DNA of 64,000 bases, from the NCBI RefSeq assembly GCF_001865575.2, contig NZ_CP017561.2:124001-188000 (forward strand), read 5' to 3'. This DNA is from Paraburkholderia sprentiae WSM5005. Lineage in GTDB: Bacteria > Pseudomonadota > Gammaproteobacteria > Burkholderiales > Burkholderiaceae. Position numbers and translations under genes: made by a program. The notes below the pieces were generated by a model. The model made no database searches. It had not been told where the DNA came from and was given only the letters and a program-made list of their open reading frames with translations. Positions within the stretch are counted from its first letter, which is position 1; the number at the start of each line of letters is the position of its first letter. Shown here in pieces: positions 9,226 to 18,953 of this stretch.

Positions 9226-9469
9226 CGCGCGCAAGAACGTGTCATTGCCACGTTCAATTGGCGGCATGTGGGGTCTGGTCAGGCTGCCGGGGACAGGTTG
9301 CGCCAGACGTGAAAATTAACCGTGCGGTAGCGGCTGAGTGAGCCGCATCCGGGCCTTGACGTACTGCGCTTTTTCGCGCGGCGCGTTGTCGTCCCTGCCG
9401 CCGGAGCCGCAAGCAACATACCCAGCAGTTTTGCGGGTGACGCGGCTCGACAATGTGATTGCACGTCTT

Positions 9470-10075
9470 ATGAAAACTCGGCTATCCCGTGGTCTGGGGA
9501 CTCTTTTTGCCTTTTTTGTACTGGCCGGCTGTGCCACGCCTCCGGGCGCGCGCGATACGTCCGCGAACGACACGCCGCAAAGTACGAAGAACACGCACCT
9601 GAGCTCTTTCGGACCGCAATCGTTCGGTAGCGCGCCGGCCTCGAGCCCGAGTGCGTCGAACGCGCCCGCGTCGCCGCTGGCTGACGCCAAGCCGCTCACC
9701 GACGATGGCGTCGACGTTCCGGACTTCCATCAGATCGGACGCGCGTCGTGGTACGGACGCTTCTTCCACGGCCGCCGCACCGCCAACGGTGAGCGTTACG
9801 ACATGCACGCCCTGACGGCCGCGCATCGCACGCTGCCACTTGGCTCGTACGTGCGCGTGACCAACCCGGCCAATGCGCGCTCGGTGATCGTACGGATCAA
9901 CGACCGCGGCCCATATGCGCGCGGCCGCGTGATCGACCTGTCGATGGCGGCCGCCGCCATGCTCGACATGCGCCGCAGCGGCACCGCGCGGGTCAAGATC
10001 GAAGGGCTGACGCAGCAGGAAGCGCGCGCCGAGCTGAACGAGACGCTCGCGTCGAACTCGGATTCGAACAAGTGA
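9470..10075 (+). CDS. rlpA: septal-ring lytic transglycosylase RlpA family lipoprotein
   Basis: A 201-residue outer-membrane lipoprotein. The start is ATG 9470: it gives an N-terminal signal with the lipobox Leu-Ala-Gly-Cys at about residues 18-21, which the longer in-frame ORF from 9338 would bury. A Ser/Ala/Pro-rich linker is followed by the double-psi beta-barrel domain ([54 protein letters not shown]), which in the family cleaves denuded septal peptidoglycan. There is no C-terminal SPOR domain, as in short RlpA forms. It converges on rsmI, with a shared terminator between. Confidence 0.88.
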   Translation: MKTRLSRGLGTLFAFFVLAGCATPPGARDTSANDTPQSTKNTHLSSFGPQSFGSAPASSPSASNAPASPLADAKPLTDDGVDVPDFHQIGRASWYGRFFHGRRTANGERYDMHALTAAHRTLPLGSYVRVTNPANARSVIVRINDRGPYARGRVIDLSMAAAAMLDMRRSGTARVKIEGLTQQEARAELNETLASNSDSNK

Positions 10076-10135
10076 TGTGACGACGGTACGGTGCGGTGAT
10101 GCCGCATCGGCTGAACCAACCGTCTGCAGAAAATC

Positions 10136-10167
10136 CAAGGGCCGCGACATGCGGCCCTTGTCTTTTC
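10136..10167. terminator. bidirectional terminator between rlpA and rsmI
   Basis: CAAGGGCCGC (10136-10145) and GCGGCCCTTG (10151-10160) form a perfect 10-bp stem with a 5-nt loop, followed by TCTTTT on the + strand. It serves two convergent genes. Confidence 0.85.
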
Positions 10168-10197
10168 CTTGAGCCTTTTACCGGCCCCGCTCGACTC

Positions 10198-11082
10198 TCA
10201 CGTTTCGGGCTTGTCTTCCTTCAGCGCCAGCGCGCGCGCGTACAACGCGTTGCGCGATGCGCCCGTGAGCGACGCCGCGATCTTCGCCGCGCTGCTTACC
10301 GTCAATTCTTCCAGCAGGATGCCGAGCAGCGCGTCGTGATCGTGCTCGCCGGTCACTTCTGGCGACGCGCCTTCGACCACCAGCACGAATTCGCCACGCT
10401 GCCGGTTCGTATCGGCCGCGAGCCACGTTGGCGCTTCGGCCAGGGTGCCTCGGTGCAGCGCTTCGTGTAACTTCGTCAGTTCCCGTGCGATCAGCAGACG
10501 GCGCGTGCCGCCAAACGCATCGCCGAGCGCCTGCACGGTCTCGACGATCCGGTGCGGCGCTTCGTAGAACACCATCGCGTGAGGATGTTGCGCGAGCGCC
10601 TGTAAAGCGGCGGCGCGCGCCTTCGGCTTCGGCGGCAGGAAGCCGAGGAACGAGAACGTCGCGACCCAGTCGCCGGTCACGCTCAGCGCCGTTGCGAGCG
10701 CGCTCGCACCGGGCAGCGGGATCACCGCGAAGCCGGCCTCGCGCACGGCATCGACGAGCTTGGCGCCCGGGTCAGAGATGCCCGGCGTACCCGCGTCGGA
10801 CACGTACGCCACGCGCTCACCGGCCCGCAGGTACTCGATTACGCGCTGTGCCGCGACGCGCTCGTTGTGCTGATGCACGGCGACGAGCGGCTTGGAGATG
10901 CCGTAGCGCGCGAGCAGCTGACCGGTGTTGCGGGTGTCCTCCGCGGCGATGCGGTCCGCGAGTCCGAGCACGTGCAGCGCGCGCAGCGTGATGTCGGCGA
11001 TGTTGCCGATCGGCGTGGCCACCACATACAGCGCGGCGGCGGGGTACTGCTGCCCTTGCGCGAGTTCGGAGAGAGGAGTCAT
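10198..11082 (-). CDS. rsmI: 16S rRNA (cytidine(1402)-2'-O)-methyltransferase RsmI
   Basis: A 294-residue SAM-dependent methyltransferase of the tetrapyrrole-methylase fold that modifies C1402 in the ribosomal P site. Signatures in order: [19 protein letters not shown] near the N-terminus, [29 protein letters not shown] (the SAM loop), [14 protein letters not shown] and [11 protein letters not shown] 11082 is chosen; longer upstream extension lacks family similarity. Its start codon overlaps that of the divergent yraN gene (CATG). In E. coli rsmI (yraL) is likewise near yraN and diaA, so the synteny supports the call. Confidence 0.95.
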   Translation of the reverse strand: MTPLSELAQGQQYPAAALYVVATPIGNIADITLRALHVLGLADRIAAEDTRNTGQLLARYGISKPLVAVHQHNERVAAQRVIEYLRAGERVAYVSDAGTPGISDPGAKLVDAVREAGFAVIPLPGASALATALSVTGDWVATFSFLGFLPPKPKARAAALQALAQHPHAMVFYEAPHRIVETVQALGDAFGGTRRLLIARELTKLHEALHRGTLAEAPTWLAADTNRQRGEFVLVVEGASPEVTGEHDHDALLGILLEELTVSSAAKIAASLTGASRNALYARALALKEDKPET

Positions 11083-11593
11083 GACACGAAAGACACAAAC
11101 AGACGGAACGAGGCCGACATTGTGCCATGTGGGGTTGCGCAAGCAGGTCGCGCCGAAGGCTACGCAAGAAACCCCCATCGACGCCAATCCGAAAACCGCC
11201 CACAACTTTTCCGCGCCCCATCAGTCCAAATCCGTCGGCGCGGCTTTCGAAGCACGTGCGCGAGAATTTTTGCAGCGTCAGCGTCTGCGCTTCGTTGCGC
11301 GCAACGTGTGCTGTCGGGGCGGAGAGATCGATCTCGTGATGAGCGATCGCGACGGCGCGCTGGTATTCGTTGAAGTTCGTGCGCGTGCGCAGCGGCGTTA
11401 CGGCGGTGCGGCCGCAAGCATCGGTTGGCAGAAAAGACAGCGCATCGTTCGAGCGGCGCGGCACTATCTCGCGACGCGCGCAGCGACGAACCGCCATCCG
11501 CGCGACGAGCCCGCGTGCCGTTTCGACGTAGTCGCATTCGACAGCGGCAGGCTCGTGTGGCTGCGCGATGCGTTTCGCGCCGACGAACTCTGA
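11081..11593 (+). CDS. yraN: YraN family (UPF0102) putative endonuclease-fold protein
   Basis: A 170-residue protein. The core from residue ~50 ([39 protein letters not shown], then LVFVEVRAR) has the UPF0102 nuclease-like E...GEIDL...FVEVR pattern. Family function is uncertain. GGAGAG at 11068-11073, 7 nt before the ATG, supports the start and gives a ~48-residue N-terminal extension compared with compact homologues. The gene diverges from rsmI with overlapping start codons and precedes diaA and dolP, the same cluster as in E. coli. Confidence 0.88.
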   Translation: MTRKTQTDGTRPTLCHVGLRKQVAPKATQETPIDANPKTAHNFSAPHQSKSVGAAFEARAREFLQRQRLRFVARNVCCRGGEIDLVMSDRDGALVFVEVRARAQRRYGGAAASIGWQKRQRIVRAARHYLATRAATNRHPRDEPACRFDVVAFDSGRLVWLRDAFRADEL

Positions 11594-11703
11594 TGGACCG
11601 CGCGGACAACGCGCGCGAGTGCGATAAACTTGCGCTCGCGTGCCGCGCGGGGGTCATCCGCGGTCACAGCTTGGCTATATGACTTCACAACACGGCCGCG
11701 TAG

Positions 11704-12324
<621 letters not shown>

Positions 12325-12350
12325 GACTGATTCCGAAGGAGAGCTAGTTG

Positions 12351-13142
12351 ATGAGCGTATTCCGCGTCAAGAAGACACTGGTGAGAAGCGTGCTCGTGGT
12401 CGGGTTCGCGGCGGGGCTGTCGGCCACGCTGCAAGGCTGCTTTCTCGCCGTCGGGGCCGCTGCGGGCGGCGGCGCGCTGATGGCGACCGACCGCCGCACG
12501 CTCGGCGCGCAGACCGAAGACCGCGAAATTCAGGTGAAGGCGCTGTCGCAGATCAGCCAGAATCTGCCGGACTCCGCGCACGTCAACGTCACAGTGTTCA
12601 ACCGCCGCGTGCTGCTGACCGGCGAGGTCGCGGGCGATGCGTCCAAGCAGCGCGCCGAGAGCATCGTGCGAAACATGAACAACGTGAATACGATCGTCAA
12701 TGAACTGGCGATCATGCCGGCGAGCTCGTTCTCGTCGCGCACCAACGACACCTACCTCGAAACGCGCGTGAAGGCCGCGCTGATCGCCGAGAAGAACATT
12801 TCGGCGAACAACTTCAAGGTCGTTGCCGAGCGCGGCAACGTCTATCTGATGGGCCTCGTCACGATGGACGAAGGCAATCGCGGCGCCGACGTCACGAGCC
12901 GCGTGCCGGGCGTCGTGCAGGTCGTCAAGGTATTCCAGTACATTCAGCCGCAGGAAGCGGAGGCTGCTGCTGCCGCTGCCGCGACGGCGCCTGTGGCCGC
13001 CTCGCAGCCCGCGGTTAGTGAGCCCACGGTGGGTGCGATCCCCGATTCGTCGGTGAGCGCGCGGCCGCTCGATCAACAGGCGCCCGCGCCGGTGAACTCG
13101 TCGACGTCGGTGCGGCCTGGCAATCCCAAGGCGGTGCCTTGA
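12351..13142 (+). CDS. dolP: BON-domain outer-membrane lipoprotein DolP-like
   Basis: A 263-residue lipoprotein involved, in its family, in outer-membrane integrity and BAM function. The signal peptide ends in a lipobox-like Leu-Gln-Gly-Cys. Two BON domains follow (about residues 60-120, with VNVTVFNRRVLLTGEV, and 138-195, with FKVVAERGNVYLMGLV). An Ala/Pro/Ser-rich C-terminal tail of ~65 residues is absent from E. coli DolP. AAGGAGA at 12336-12342 supports ATG 12351. The stop codon overlaps the start of the cytochrome gene (TGATG). Confidence 0.9.
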   Translation: MSVFRVKKTLVRSVLVVGFAAGLSATLQGCFLAVGAAAGGGALMATDRRTLGAQTEDREIQVKALSQISQNLPDSAHVNVTVFNRRVLLTGEVAGDASKQRAESIVRNMNNVNTIVNELAIMPASSFSSRTNDTYLETRVKAALIAEKNISANNFKVVAERGNVYLMGLVTMDEGNRGADVTSRVPGVVQVVKVFQYIQPQEAEAAAAAAATAPVAASQPAVSEPTVGAIPDSSVSARPLDQQAPAPVNSSTSVRPGNPKAVP

Positions 13143-13495
13143 TGCGCGGGATGACGCGCTGGGGTGTTGTGTTCGCGTGGGTGGTTGGCACGCTGGCCGG
13201 CACGCTGACGTCGGTTGCTCGCGCGGCCGAGCCGCCGCGCGGCCAGCAGGTCGCTACCGCGAACGCGTGTATGGGCTGTCACGCGGTGGATCGCAAACTG
13301 GTCGGTCCGTCCTTCCAACAGATCGCCGCGAAGTACAAGGGGGACGCGCAGGCGCCGGCCAGACTCGCGCGCAAGGTGAAAGACGGCGGCTCCGGCGTAT
13401 GGGGCATGATTCCGATGCCGGCCCATCAATCGATGAGCGATGCGGACATTCGCGCGGTAGTCGACTGGGTGCTTGCGGGCGCGCCGTCCAGATGA
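13142..13495 (+). CDS. periplasmic class I cytochrome c
   Basis: A 117-residue monoheme cytochrome. A Sec signal (WGVVFAWVVGTLAGTLTSVARA) is followed by ANACMGCHAVDRKLVGPSF. CMGCH is the heme attachment site, with His as proximal ligand, and IPMPAHQSMSD supplies the distal Met. It ends with DIRAVVDWVLAG, the usual C-terminal helix, and is similar in size to cytochrome c551/c552. ATG 13142 overlaps the dolP stop, so it is translationally coupled. Its redox partners are not apparent. Confidence 0.92.
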   Translation: MRGMTRWGVVFAWVVGTLAGTLTSVARAAEPPRGQQVATANACMGCHAVDRKLVGPSFQQIAAKYKGDAQAPARLARKVKDGGSGVWGMIPMPAHQSMSDADIRAVVDWVLAGAPSR

Positions 13496-13559
13496 GGTTT
13501 TCCCGGGGATGGACGCCTGGCAAAACGGAAAATGGCTGTGCTAGAATTATTTTCGTGTT

Positions 13560-13635
<76 letters not shown>

Positions 13636-13668
13636 TCACGTGTTCCGTGCAGTTCCGTAGAATTCCGC

Positions 13669-13703
13669 AAACCCCGCGTCCCGTAAGGCTCGCGGGGTTT
13701 TTG
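13669..13703 (+). terminator. terminator of tRNA-Ala
   Basis: AAACCCCGCG (13669-13678) pairs with CGCGGGGTTT (13691-13700), followed by more T. A related terminator occurs in the corresponding place beside the tRNA-like repeat at 45.26 kb. Confidence 0.85.
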
Positions 13704-13825
13704 TTTCCATTCCGGGATTGTGGTTTCCGTTGACAGCCGGGGGCCTTTCAGAGCAGCTTTAGGGGCATCAGGCTCATTTTTGAGCCCGCCGGAAATTTAG
13801 GCCCCCACGCTGTTGGAGGTGTCCC

Positions 13826-15040
13826 GTGCCTCTTACCGATCTGGAAGTTCGCCGCGCTGCGGCTCGCGAGAAGATCTACCGGGTCTCCGACGGCCGCGGA
13901 ATGTATCTCGAGATTTCGCCGTCCGGCGGCAAATACTGGCGCCTCAAATACCGATTCAACGACCGGGAGCGGAAGCTGGCGCTCGGCGTGTATCCCGATG
14001 TCACGCTTGCCCACGCCCGCAGGAAGCGCGACGAGGCGCGTGCGATGCTCGCCGATGGCATTGATCCCGGTCAGGCGAAGAAGGACAAGAAACGCCTGGC
14101 CCGGTTGAACGCGGCCACGACCTTCGAGGCCGTCGCACTCGAGTGGTTCGAGCAGCAGGCGCCCGGGTGGGCGCCGAGCCACTCCGAGAAGATCATGGGC
14201 CGGCTGAAGAAGGACCTGTTCCCGTGGCTAGGCTCGCGTCCCATTGCCGACATCACTCCGCCTGAAGTCCTCGAAGTGCTGCGCCGTGCCGAGAAGCGCG
14301 GGGCTCACGACACCGCCCATCGGCTCCAGCAGAACTGCGGCCAGATCTTTCGCTACGCCGTGGTGACGGGGCGCGCGATGCGTGACGTGAGCGCCGACCT
14401 GCGTGGCGCGCTGCGGCCCAACCGCCATACCCACTTCGCCTCGATTACGGATCCCGAGAAGGTCGGAGAAATGCTGCGCGCCTTTGATGGTTTTTCCGGA
14501 ACGCTGGTCGTGCACGCTGCGCTCCAACTTGCGCCGTTGCTGTTCGTGCGACCCGGCGAGTTAAGACAGGCTGAGTGGGTGCAGATTGATCTGGAGCGGC
14601 GCGAATGGCGCTATACCGTCTCGAAGACAAACACGGAGCATCTGGTACCGCTGGCCACACAGGCGGTGGAGATTCTGAAGGAGTTGCAGGCGCTGACCGG
14701 AAAATGGCGTTGCGTCTTTACAGGCCGGGATCGCAGAAAACCCATGAGCGGCGCGGCGATCAATGCCGCCCTGCAGCGGCTGGGCTTCGATACGAAAACT
14801 GAGATCACGGGCCACGGGTTCCGGGCGATGGCCCGGACCATCCTTCATGAGCGGCTCCGGTTTCCGGCCGAAGTCATCGAGCACCAGTTGGCACACCGGG
14901 TGCCCGACTCGCTCGGTAGTGCATACAATCGTACGCGGTTCATCGATGACCGGATCGCGATGATGCAGGCGTGGGCCGATTATCTGGATCGGCTGAAGGC
15001 CGGGGCAGAGGTGGGTCCGATCAGGCCAAGAGGCGTTTGA
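13826..15040 (+). CDS. tyrosine-type site-specific integrase (DUF4102 arm, P4/CP4-like)
   Basis: A 404-residue recombinase. Residues 1-90 are the arm-binding DUF4102 domain (GRGMYLEISPSGGKYWRLKYRF, ALGVYPDVTLAHARRKRDEAR), then a core-binding domain, then the catalytic domain with Arg in FVRPGELR, His-x-x-Arg in HGFRAMA, His in HQLAH and the nucleophile Tyr in SAYNRTRF. All catalytic residues are present, so it is likely active. The start is GTG 13826 with GGAGGT at 13815-13820. It faces away from the tRNA, the standard layout for tRNA-integrating islands. Confidence 0.95.
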   Translation: MPLTDLEVRRAAAREKIYRVSDGRGMYLEISPSGGKYWRLKYRFNDRERKLALGVYPDVTLAHARRKRDEARAMLADGIDPGQAKKDKKRLARLNAATTFEAVALEWFEQQAPGWAPSHSEKIMGRLKKDLFPWLGSRPIADITPPEVLEVLRRAEKRGAHDTAHRLQQNCGQIFRYAVVTGRAMRDVSADLRGALRPNRHTHFASITDPEKVGEMLRAFDGFSGTLVVHAALQLAPLLFVRPGELRQAEWVQIDLERREWRYTVSKTNTEHLVPLATQAVEILKELQALTGKWRCVFTGRDRRKPMSGAAINAALQRLGFDTKTEITGHGFRAMARTILHERLRFPAEVIEHQLAHRVPDSLGSAYNRTRFIDDRIAMMQAWADYLDRLKAGAEVGPIRPRGV

Positions 15041-15518
15041 AATGAGCTTGGTTGTAGCGGGAATGCCGCTTATGTTGTTCGACAATGAGAAATTCCACTA
15101 CGACATGACTGAAACCAGACACGTGGCGCAGCGGATCGCTCAAAAGTAACCATTCTTGCAGAGCGTCAGCGAGTGGCTGACGAGCGGCCGCCGCGTGGAT
15201 GCGAGTAGTCTGTTTTGGCTTCGCAGCGGTTGCGTTTGACATAGAATCTTGTCGCTCCCGCATACATTATGGCGAATGTGATGGATCGGATCGGCGATCG
15301 TGATCGCCGAGCGGGGCACGAAAGGCTGATAGCGGCCCCATCTCGGTCGCTCGACTGGAACCTACAAGCGACGGCTCTTGAGCTGAGAACGCACTCTAGG
15401 CGGTCCCCGTTGCTTACCGACAGCCAGTATTTCTGGAATCGGGTGGCCTTAAGAAGCCGAGCGGATCAGTCGCCCGACGATCCATGTTGGGCCGTCCTCT
15501 CAGCTTCATTATCGTGCG
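15041..15518. other. 478-bp gap after the integrase
   Basis: No gene is well supported. A minus-strand reading frame ending at 15021 and starting at ATG 15242 encodes ~73 residues (SNATAAKPKQTTRIHAAAA...) of no recognisable family and overlaps the integrase end. I regard it as a weak small-ORF candidate only. Confidence 0.3.
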
Positions 15519-16421
15519 TCACGAAGCGTCAGTGCGAGGAAGTGAGGGCGACACCACCGGCGCTTTGTCTCCACTTGGCGGTGCCGCAGCGGGTTTCTCG
15601 TTGCTTTCTCCGAACAACGTCTTCACGAGGTGTCTGAGCTTTTCGGTGAATTCGCGGTCTCCGAATCCCGCGAGTGTCGCAAGCGAGATCCATCCAAGTG
15701 TGGGATCGTGAATCGTCCCCGAGATCGCAAACAGCCCCGCTTGCACCACCGCAATTACGGAAATACCGAGAAGGAAGCCCGTCATAGGACGCATGACGTA
15801 GTAGGGCCACCATGTGGTGAGGTCGAGCGAGCCCTTGGAAACATGATTAACGAAGGCGGTCAGCGATCTGAGTTGGGCACCGAGCGCGCCAAACATGCCG
15901 CCAAGCAGCAACAAATTGATGATGTCGCACGCGCGTCGGCTGTTTGAGATCTGCGCTAACCTCTCGATCGCTTCATAGTAGCTCTGCCGTACTTCGGTGG
16001 AATTCGCCTTCGCGCCCGCGTCGCTGGAATCGTCGGGCGCGGCTAAAAGTTCGTCGAGGACGCTCTTTGTTTTGTCGTCAACGATGCCTAGATAACTGAT
16101 TTTTTCGTTTTTTCGATCATAAAGAAACCCGGGTGGACCGGGTTTGAGGTGCGCGTTACCTTGGGACCATTGGACCTCATGAGGTGCCGAGATTCCCGAA
16201 ACAAATCGACTGACGTAATCTCTCGAGAACGAGAAGATTAAGACAGTGTAAATAAAAAGTATTATCGCCATTCCAACGGTGGAAGCGCTGGATGTGGCTG
16301 GCTTGCAGGATTTATTTGTGGGCTTGTTCAATTTGCAGTCACTCAATTCGTCGCTTTTTGCGTAAGAGCACTTTGCCTTTGTTAGAGATCGGTGCACACA
16401 TAGTCGAGGGCACTTCGCCAA
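15519..16421 (-). CDS. hypothetical membrane protein
   Basis: Up to 300 residues, with three clear hydrophobic segments: about residues 47-66 (MAIILFIYTVLIFSF), 165-186 (INLLLLGGMFGALGAQL) and 212-235 (MTGFLLGISVIAVVQAGLFAI). A soluble region lies between the first two, and a charged tail follows. No family is recognised. The annotated start overlaps the kinase gene by 40 bp and is uncertain; a later start such as the in-frame GTG at 16397 is possible. It is last in a minus-strand run with the kinase and nucleotidyltransferase genes, so it may be their membrane partner. That is inference from position. Confidence 0.55.
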   Translation of the reverse strand: MAKCPRLCVHRSLTKAKCSYAKSDELSDCKLNKPTNKSCKPATSSASTVGMAIILFIYTVLIFSFSRDYVSRFVSGISAPHEVQWSQGNAHLKPGPPGFLYDRKNEKISYLGIVDDKTKSVLDELLAAPDDSSDAGAKANSTEVRQSYYEAIERLAQISNSRRACDIINLLLLGGMFGALGAQLRSLTAFVNHVSKGSLDLTTWWPYYVMRPMTGFLLGISVIAVVQAGLFAISGTIHDPTLGWISLATLAGFGDREFTEKLRHLVKTLFGESNEKPAAAPPSGDKAPVVSPSLPRTDAS

Positions 16422-17323
16422 CCAGGCAAGACCTCATCAATGGGATCCCGTCGGCGTCCAAGCGGCAGTGGAGCTCGGCCGTTGCGCAGTATTCGGAGCG
16501 CACGTACAACCGCGTACAGTGCCGCGCGCATGTTCTCTTCTGGACTGGGTTGCCAGTTCGGAAGGAGGTGTGAACAGAATTTGGTTCCGGCGTAGCGTGC
16601 CCACAGGTATCCGATGTTAAGAGCAAACTCGCTTCCCAATGTCCCTTCGAAGTCAACAAGACCTGCAAACGCACCGCGCTCGTCGACGATTATGTTTTCG
16701 GGCGACACGTCCCCCCATGCGAGTCCAGACTTGTTGCAAGCTGGGATACTCGACAAGTGCTGCTCGACGAACTCTAACTTCTCGATGTCCGCGATGGGGA
16801 GGATCGAGTCTCGCTGAATCGCCTCGAGTCCTTCGCGGAACGTAGACTCGATGAATATCGTCCAGGTTTTGCTGCTTGCCGTGTCCGCAGAGGTAAGCTC
16901 ACCAAACCCTTTGACGGGGAGCGCCGCCATCGCTGACAGTTGATCAAACACGGACCCGGCGATCGCCGACAGCGGGCGTTTCCTCAACTTGCCGATCTTT
17001 TGGGAAAGGGAGGTCCCAGGAATCATCTTGTAGATGATGTACTGGTGCGGTGAATGAACGTCGAGACGAGAATCGGCGATGACCTCGGGAACGCGGAGCC
17101 CGTTAGCACGACACCGTTCGATCACGTCTGGTTCGAACTTGACGATATGGGACCGTGAGATTGGATACGACCTCACCATGTAATTGAAGCCGTCGCTCAT
17201 TTCCGCAATGTATTTTTCCGTCATGACACCAACGCTCAGCTTGCGTATGCGTGTCGGTGCCGTCCCGATTGTTTCCGCAATGAGCGAAGATACCCAACTC
17301 TTGATTTCTAGCTCTTCTACCAC
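16382..17323 (-). CDS. aminoglycoside phosphotransferase (APH)-fold kinase-like protein
   Basis: A 313-residue protein of the APH/choline-kinase superfamily. A hinge-like YIIYKMIPGTSL segment is followed by the catalytic loop SGLAWGDVSPENIIVDERGAFAGLVDFEG. The loop Asp, Asn and the metal-binding Asp of VDFE are present, but the usual His of the HxDxxxxN motif is Trp here. GTG 17323 is preferred over the longer in-frame start because GAGGAG lies just upstream and the gene then no longer overlaps the nucleotidyltransferase (16-nt gap). Substrate is unknown; antibiotic resistance is not implied. Confidence 0.72.
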   Translation of the reverse strand: MVEELEIKSWVSSLIAETIGTAPTRIRKLSVGVMTEKYIAEMSDGFNYMVRSYPISRSHIVKFEPDVIERCRANGLRVPEVIADSRLDVHSPHQYIIYKMIPGTSLSQKIGKLRKRPLSAIAGSVFDQLSAMAALPVKGFGELTSADTASSKTWTIFIESTFREGLEAIQRDSILPIADIEKLEFVEQHLSSIPACNKSGLAWGDVSPENIIVDERGAFAGLVDFEGTLGSEFALNIGYLWARYAGTKFCSHLLPNWQPSPEENMRAALYAVVRALRILRNGRAPLPLGRRRDPIDEVLPGWRSALDYVCTDL

Positions 17324-17339
17324 GCGGCTCCTCGAGGAG

Positions 17340-18041
17340 TTAATAATTAATAAGGGGTGGGAAAAATAGAGACGAAAAAATTGCTTCGTCACTACGATAC
17401 GCTTCATTAGCCTTTATCCAGCGCCGCGTAACCGAATCTATCGAGAAGTTCAGCTTGTTCGCGTAGTGGACTAACCTAAACCACAGCACACTGTTTCTCG
17501 TTATTTCAGTGAAATTAGATATGGGTTCGTTCGGGAAATCGAATCGTACTGCTCGTATAATTCTCGCTCTGGCATCTCGCACGCCGTTCTGCGGGTCGTG
17601 TAACTCGTGCGTTGCGATATCCAACGCAATCGCGTTGGCGGTAAAATCGAATTGATTCAGCGCGTCGATAATATCTTGACAGCGCCAAAGACCATTATTG
17701 AACGTCGTCACGGGGATAACGTCCGCATAGACTTGATCATCGCTGTGACGTCGCCACCTCGGTGAGCCAAATGGCCCCGTAGTGAGTGCACCTGCACTGC
17801 GCAGAATTTCCAGGAACTCAGAAGTCTGAGGGCCCTGCACCATAAAATCGAAGTCCGTCATCGGGGCGTCAATTTCCGCAATGGCATTGCGTAGTGACCC
17901 GCCCACCAAGTAGACATCCACTTCTGTCAGCAGACGCATCGCGTCCGCGATTGTCTCAAAACCCTCCCATGCGCTTAGGGAGGCGCTGATCCGACGCACC
18001 AGCAATCGATGCGCGTCGCTGCCAGTATAAAGATCGTGCAT
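17340..18041 (-). CDS. nucleotidyltransferase, poly(A) polymerase/CCA-adding enzyme head-domain type
   Basis: A 233-residue protein. DVYLVGGSLRNAI and MTDFDFMVQG give the GG-S-x2-R and D-x-D signatures of the polymerase-beta-like nucleotidyltransferase head found in tRNA CCA-adding enzymes. FNNGLWRCQDIIDALNQFDFTANAIALDI matches the following part of that head. The RNA-binding neck and body domains (another ~200 residues in true CCA enzymes) are missing, so tRNA maintenance is unlikely. It is first in a run with an APH-like kinase and a membrane protein near the integrase. The nucleotidyltransferase-plus-kinase pairing suggests a modification or toxin-antitoxin module; this is inference. Confidence 0.7.
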   Translation of the reverse strand: MHDLYTGSDAHRLLVRRISASLSAWEGFETIADAMRLLTEVDVYLVGGSLRNAIAEIDAPMTDFDFMVQGPQTSEFLEILRSAGALTTGPFGSPRWRRHSDDQVYADVIPVTTFNNGLWRCQDIIDALNQFDFTANAIALDIATHELHDPQNGVRDARARIIRAVRFDFPNEPISNFTEITRNSVLWFRLVHYANKLNFSIDSVTRRWIKANEAYRSDEAIFSSLFFPPLINY

Positions 18042-18298
18042 TCACGAATGCCAGAATGAAGATAGTTAAAGATTTTTGACTTGTGTTTCGCGTGCCAATG
18101 TAGCATAGCGCTCTGGCATGCGAAAGCAGGCCTCCGGCTTTGGCGGCCTTTGTCCGGCTAGGGCAGCCTCATCTGAGCATACAGTTCGACAGCTCGCGTT
18201 GAGCCCTTCATGCTGGGCGTCGACTCGCTCGCTCCGCGTCGGACAAGCTTTAATTAATTTGTCGGAGGAGCCGGCCAGCCTGATTTCTTCGAGCTATT

Positions 18299-18730
18299 TC
18301 AATTTTTGAGAACGACCTCGGTTGCTTCAGTAGAACAATACTGCTGCTTGAACTCGTCGGGCGTTAGGTACCCGAGACTTGGATGCGGTCGGATCGCATT
18401 GTAGTGGCGCCGCCTCTGTTCGGTCGCGATTTTTGCCTCGGCACGGGTCCGAAACCGCTCAAGACTCAGGCACTCTCGTCCGCGCTGATCTGCCACGGCT
18501 TGCCCGGATCCTGAGCGCCATTTCCATGCTGTTTTCGGCGACCCACTTCAGAATGAAATGTGGCGCGAATCCCGGGCCGTTGTCCGAACGCAGGTAACGT
18601 GGAGTACCGTGAACGCTGGCAAGTTGTGACAGGACTTCGATGACGCGCTTCGAGCGGATCGATCCTGCAACGTCAATCGCGAAACGCTCTCGCGTGTAAG
18701 CGGCAGTACCGCTCGTAGTCGAGCTGACAG
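18299..18730 (-). pseudogene. IS3-family transposase remnant (orfB C-terminal part, frameshifted)
   Basis: One minus-strand frame reads YTRERFAIDVAGSIRSKRVIEVL and later RYLRSDNGPGF, the DDE integrase core. The frame then shifts near 18490, and RHYNAIRPHPSLGYLTPDEFKQQY, the typical IS3 C-terminus, continues in another frame. The N-terminal half and orfA are absent, and DNGP is followed by substitutions. This is a dead fragment marking an old insertion. Confidence 0.82.
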
Positions 18731-18953
18731 CCGTCGCATTTCAGCCGCAAGCTTTCCATAGCGGCAATTTTGGTCGACTCCGAACAGATTTTGATCCGAC
18801 GATGAACCATTGCGACTCGAATGCGAACAAGTTCGGCCGGTCACGATGTGAGGGTGAGACGCCGATATTGGCCGTTCTCGCCAGCCGTTTCTCTTCCTCA
18901 CTGTCTAGGGTAAAGGGCGCGCAGCCAATGGTTCCCCACACAATCGCCAATCT

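Noticed and set aside
16382..17323. aminoglycoside resistance gene
   Set aside because: The fold matches but the catalytic His is Trp and the gene is paired with a nucleotidyltransferase; nothing ties it to antibiotics.
17340..18041. tRNA CCA-adding enzyme
   Set aside because: Only the head domain is present; neck, body and tail domains are missing.
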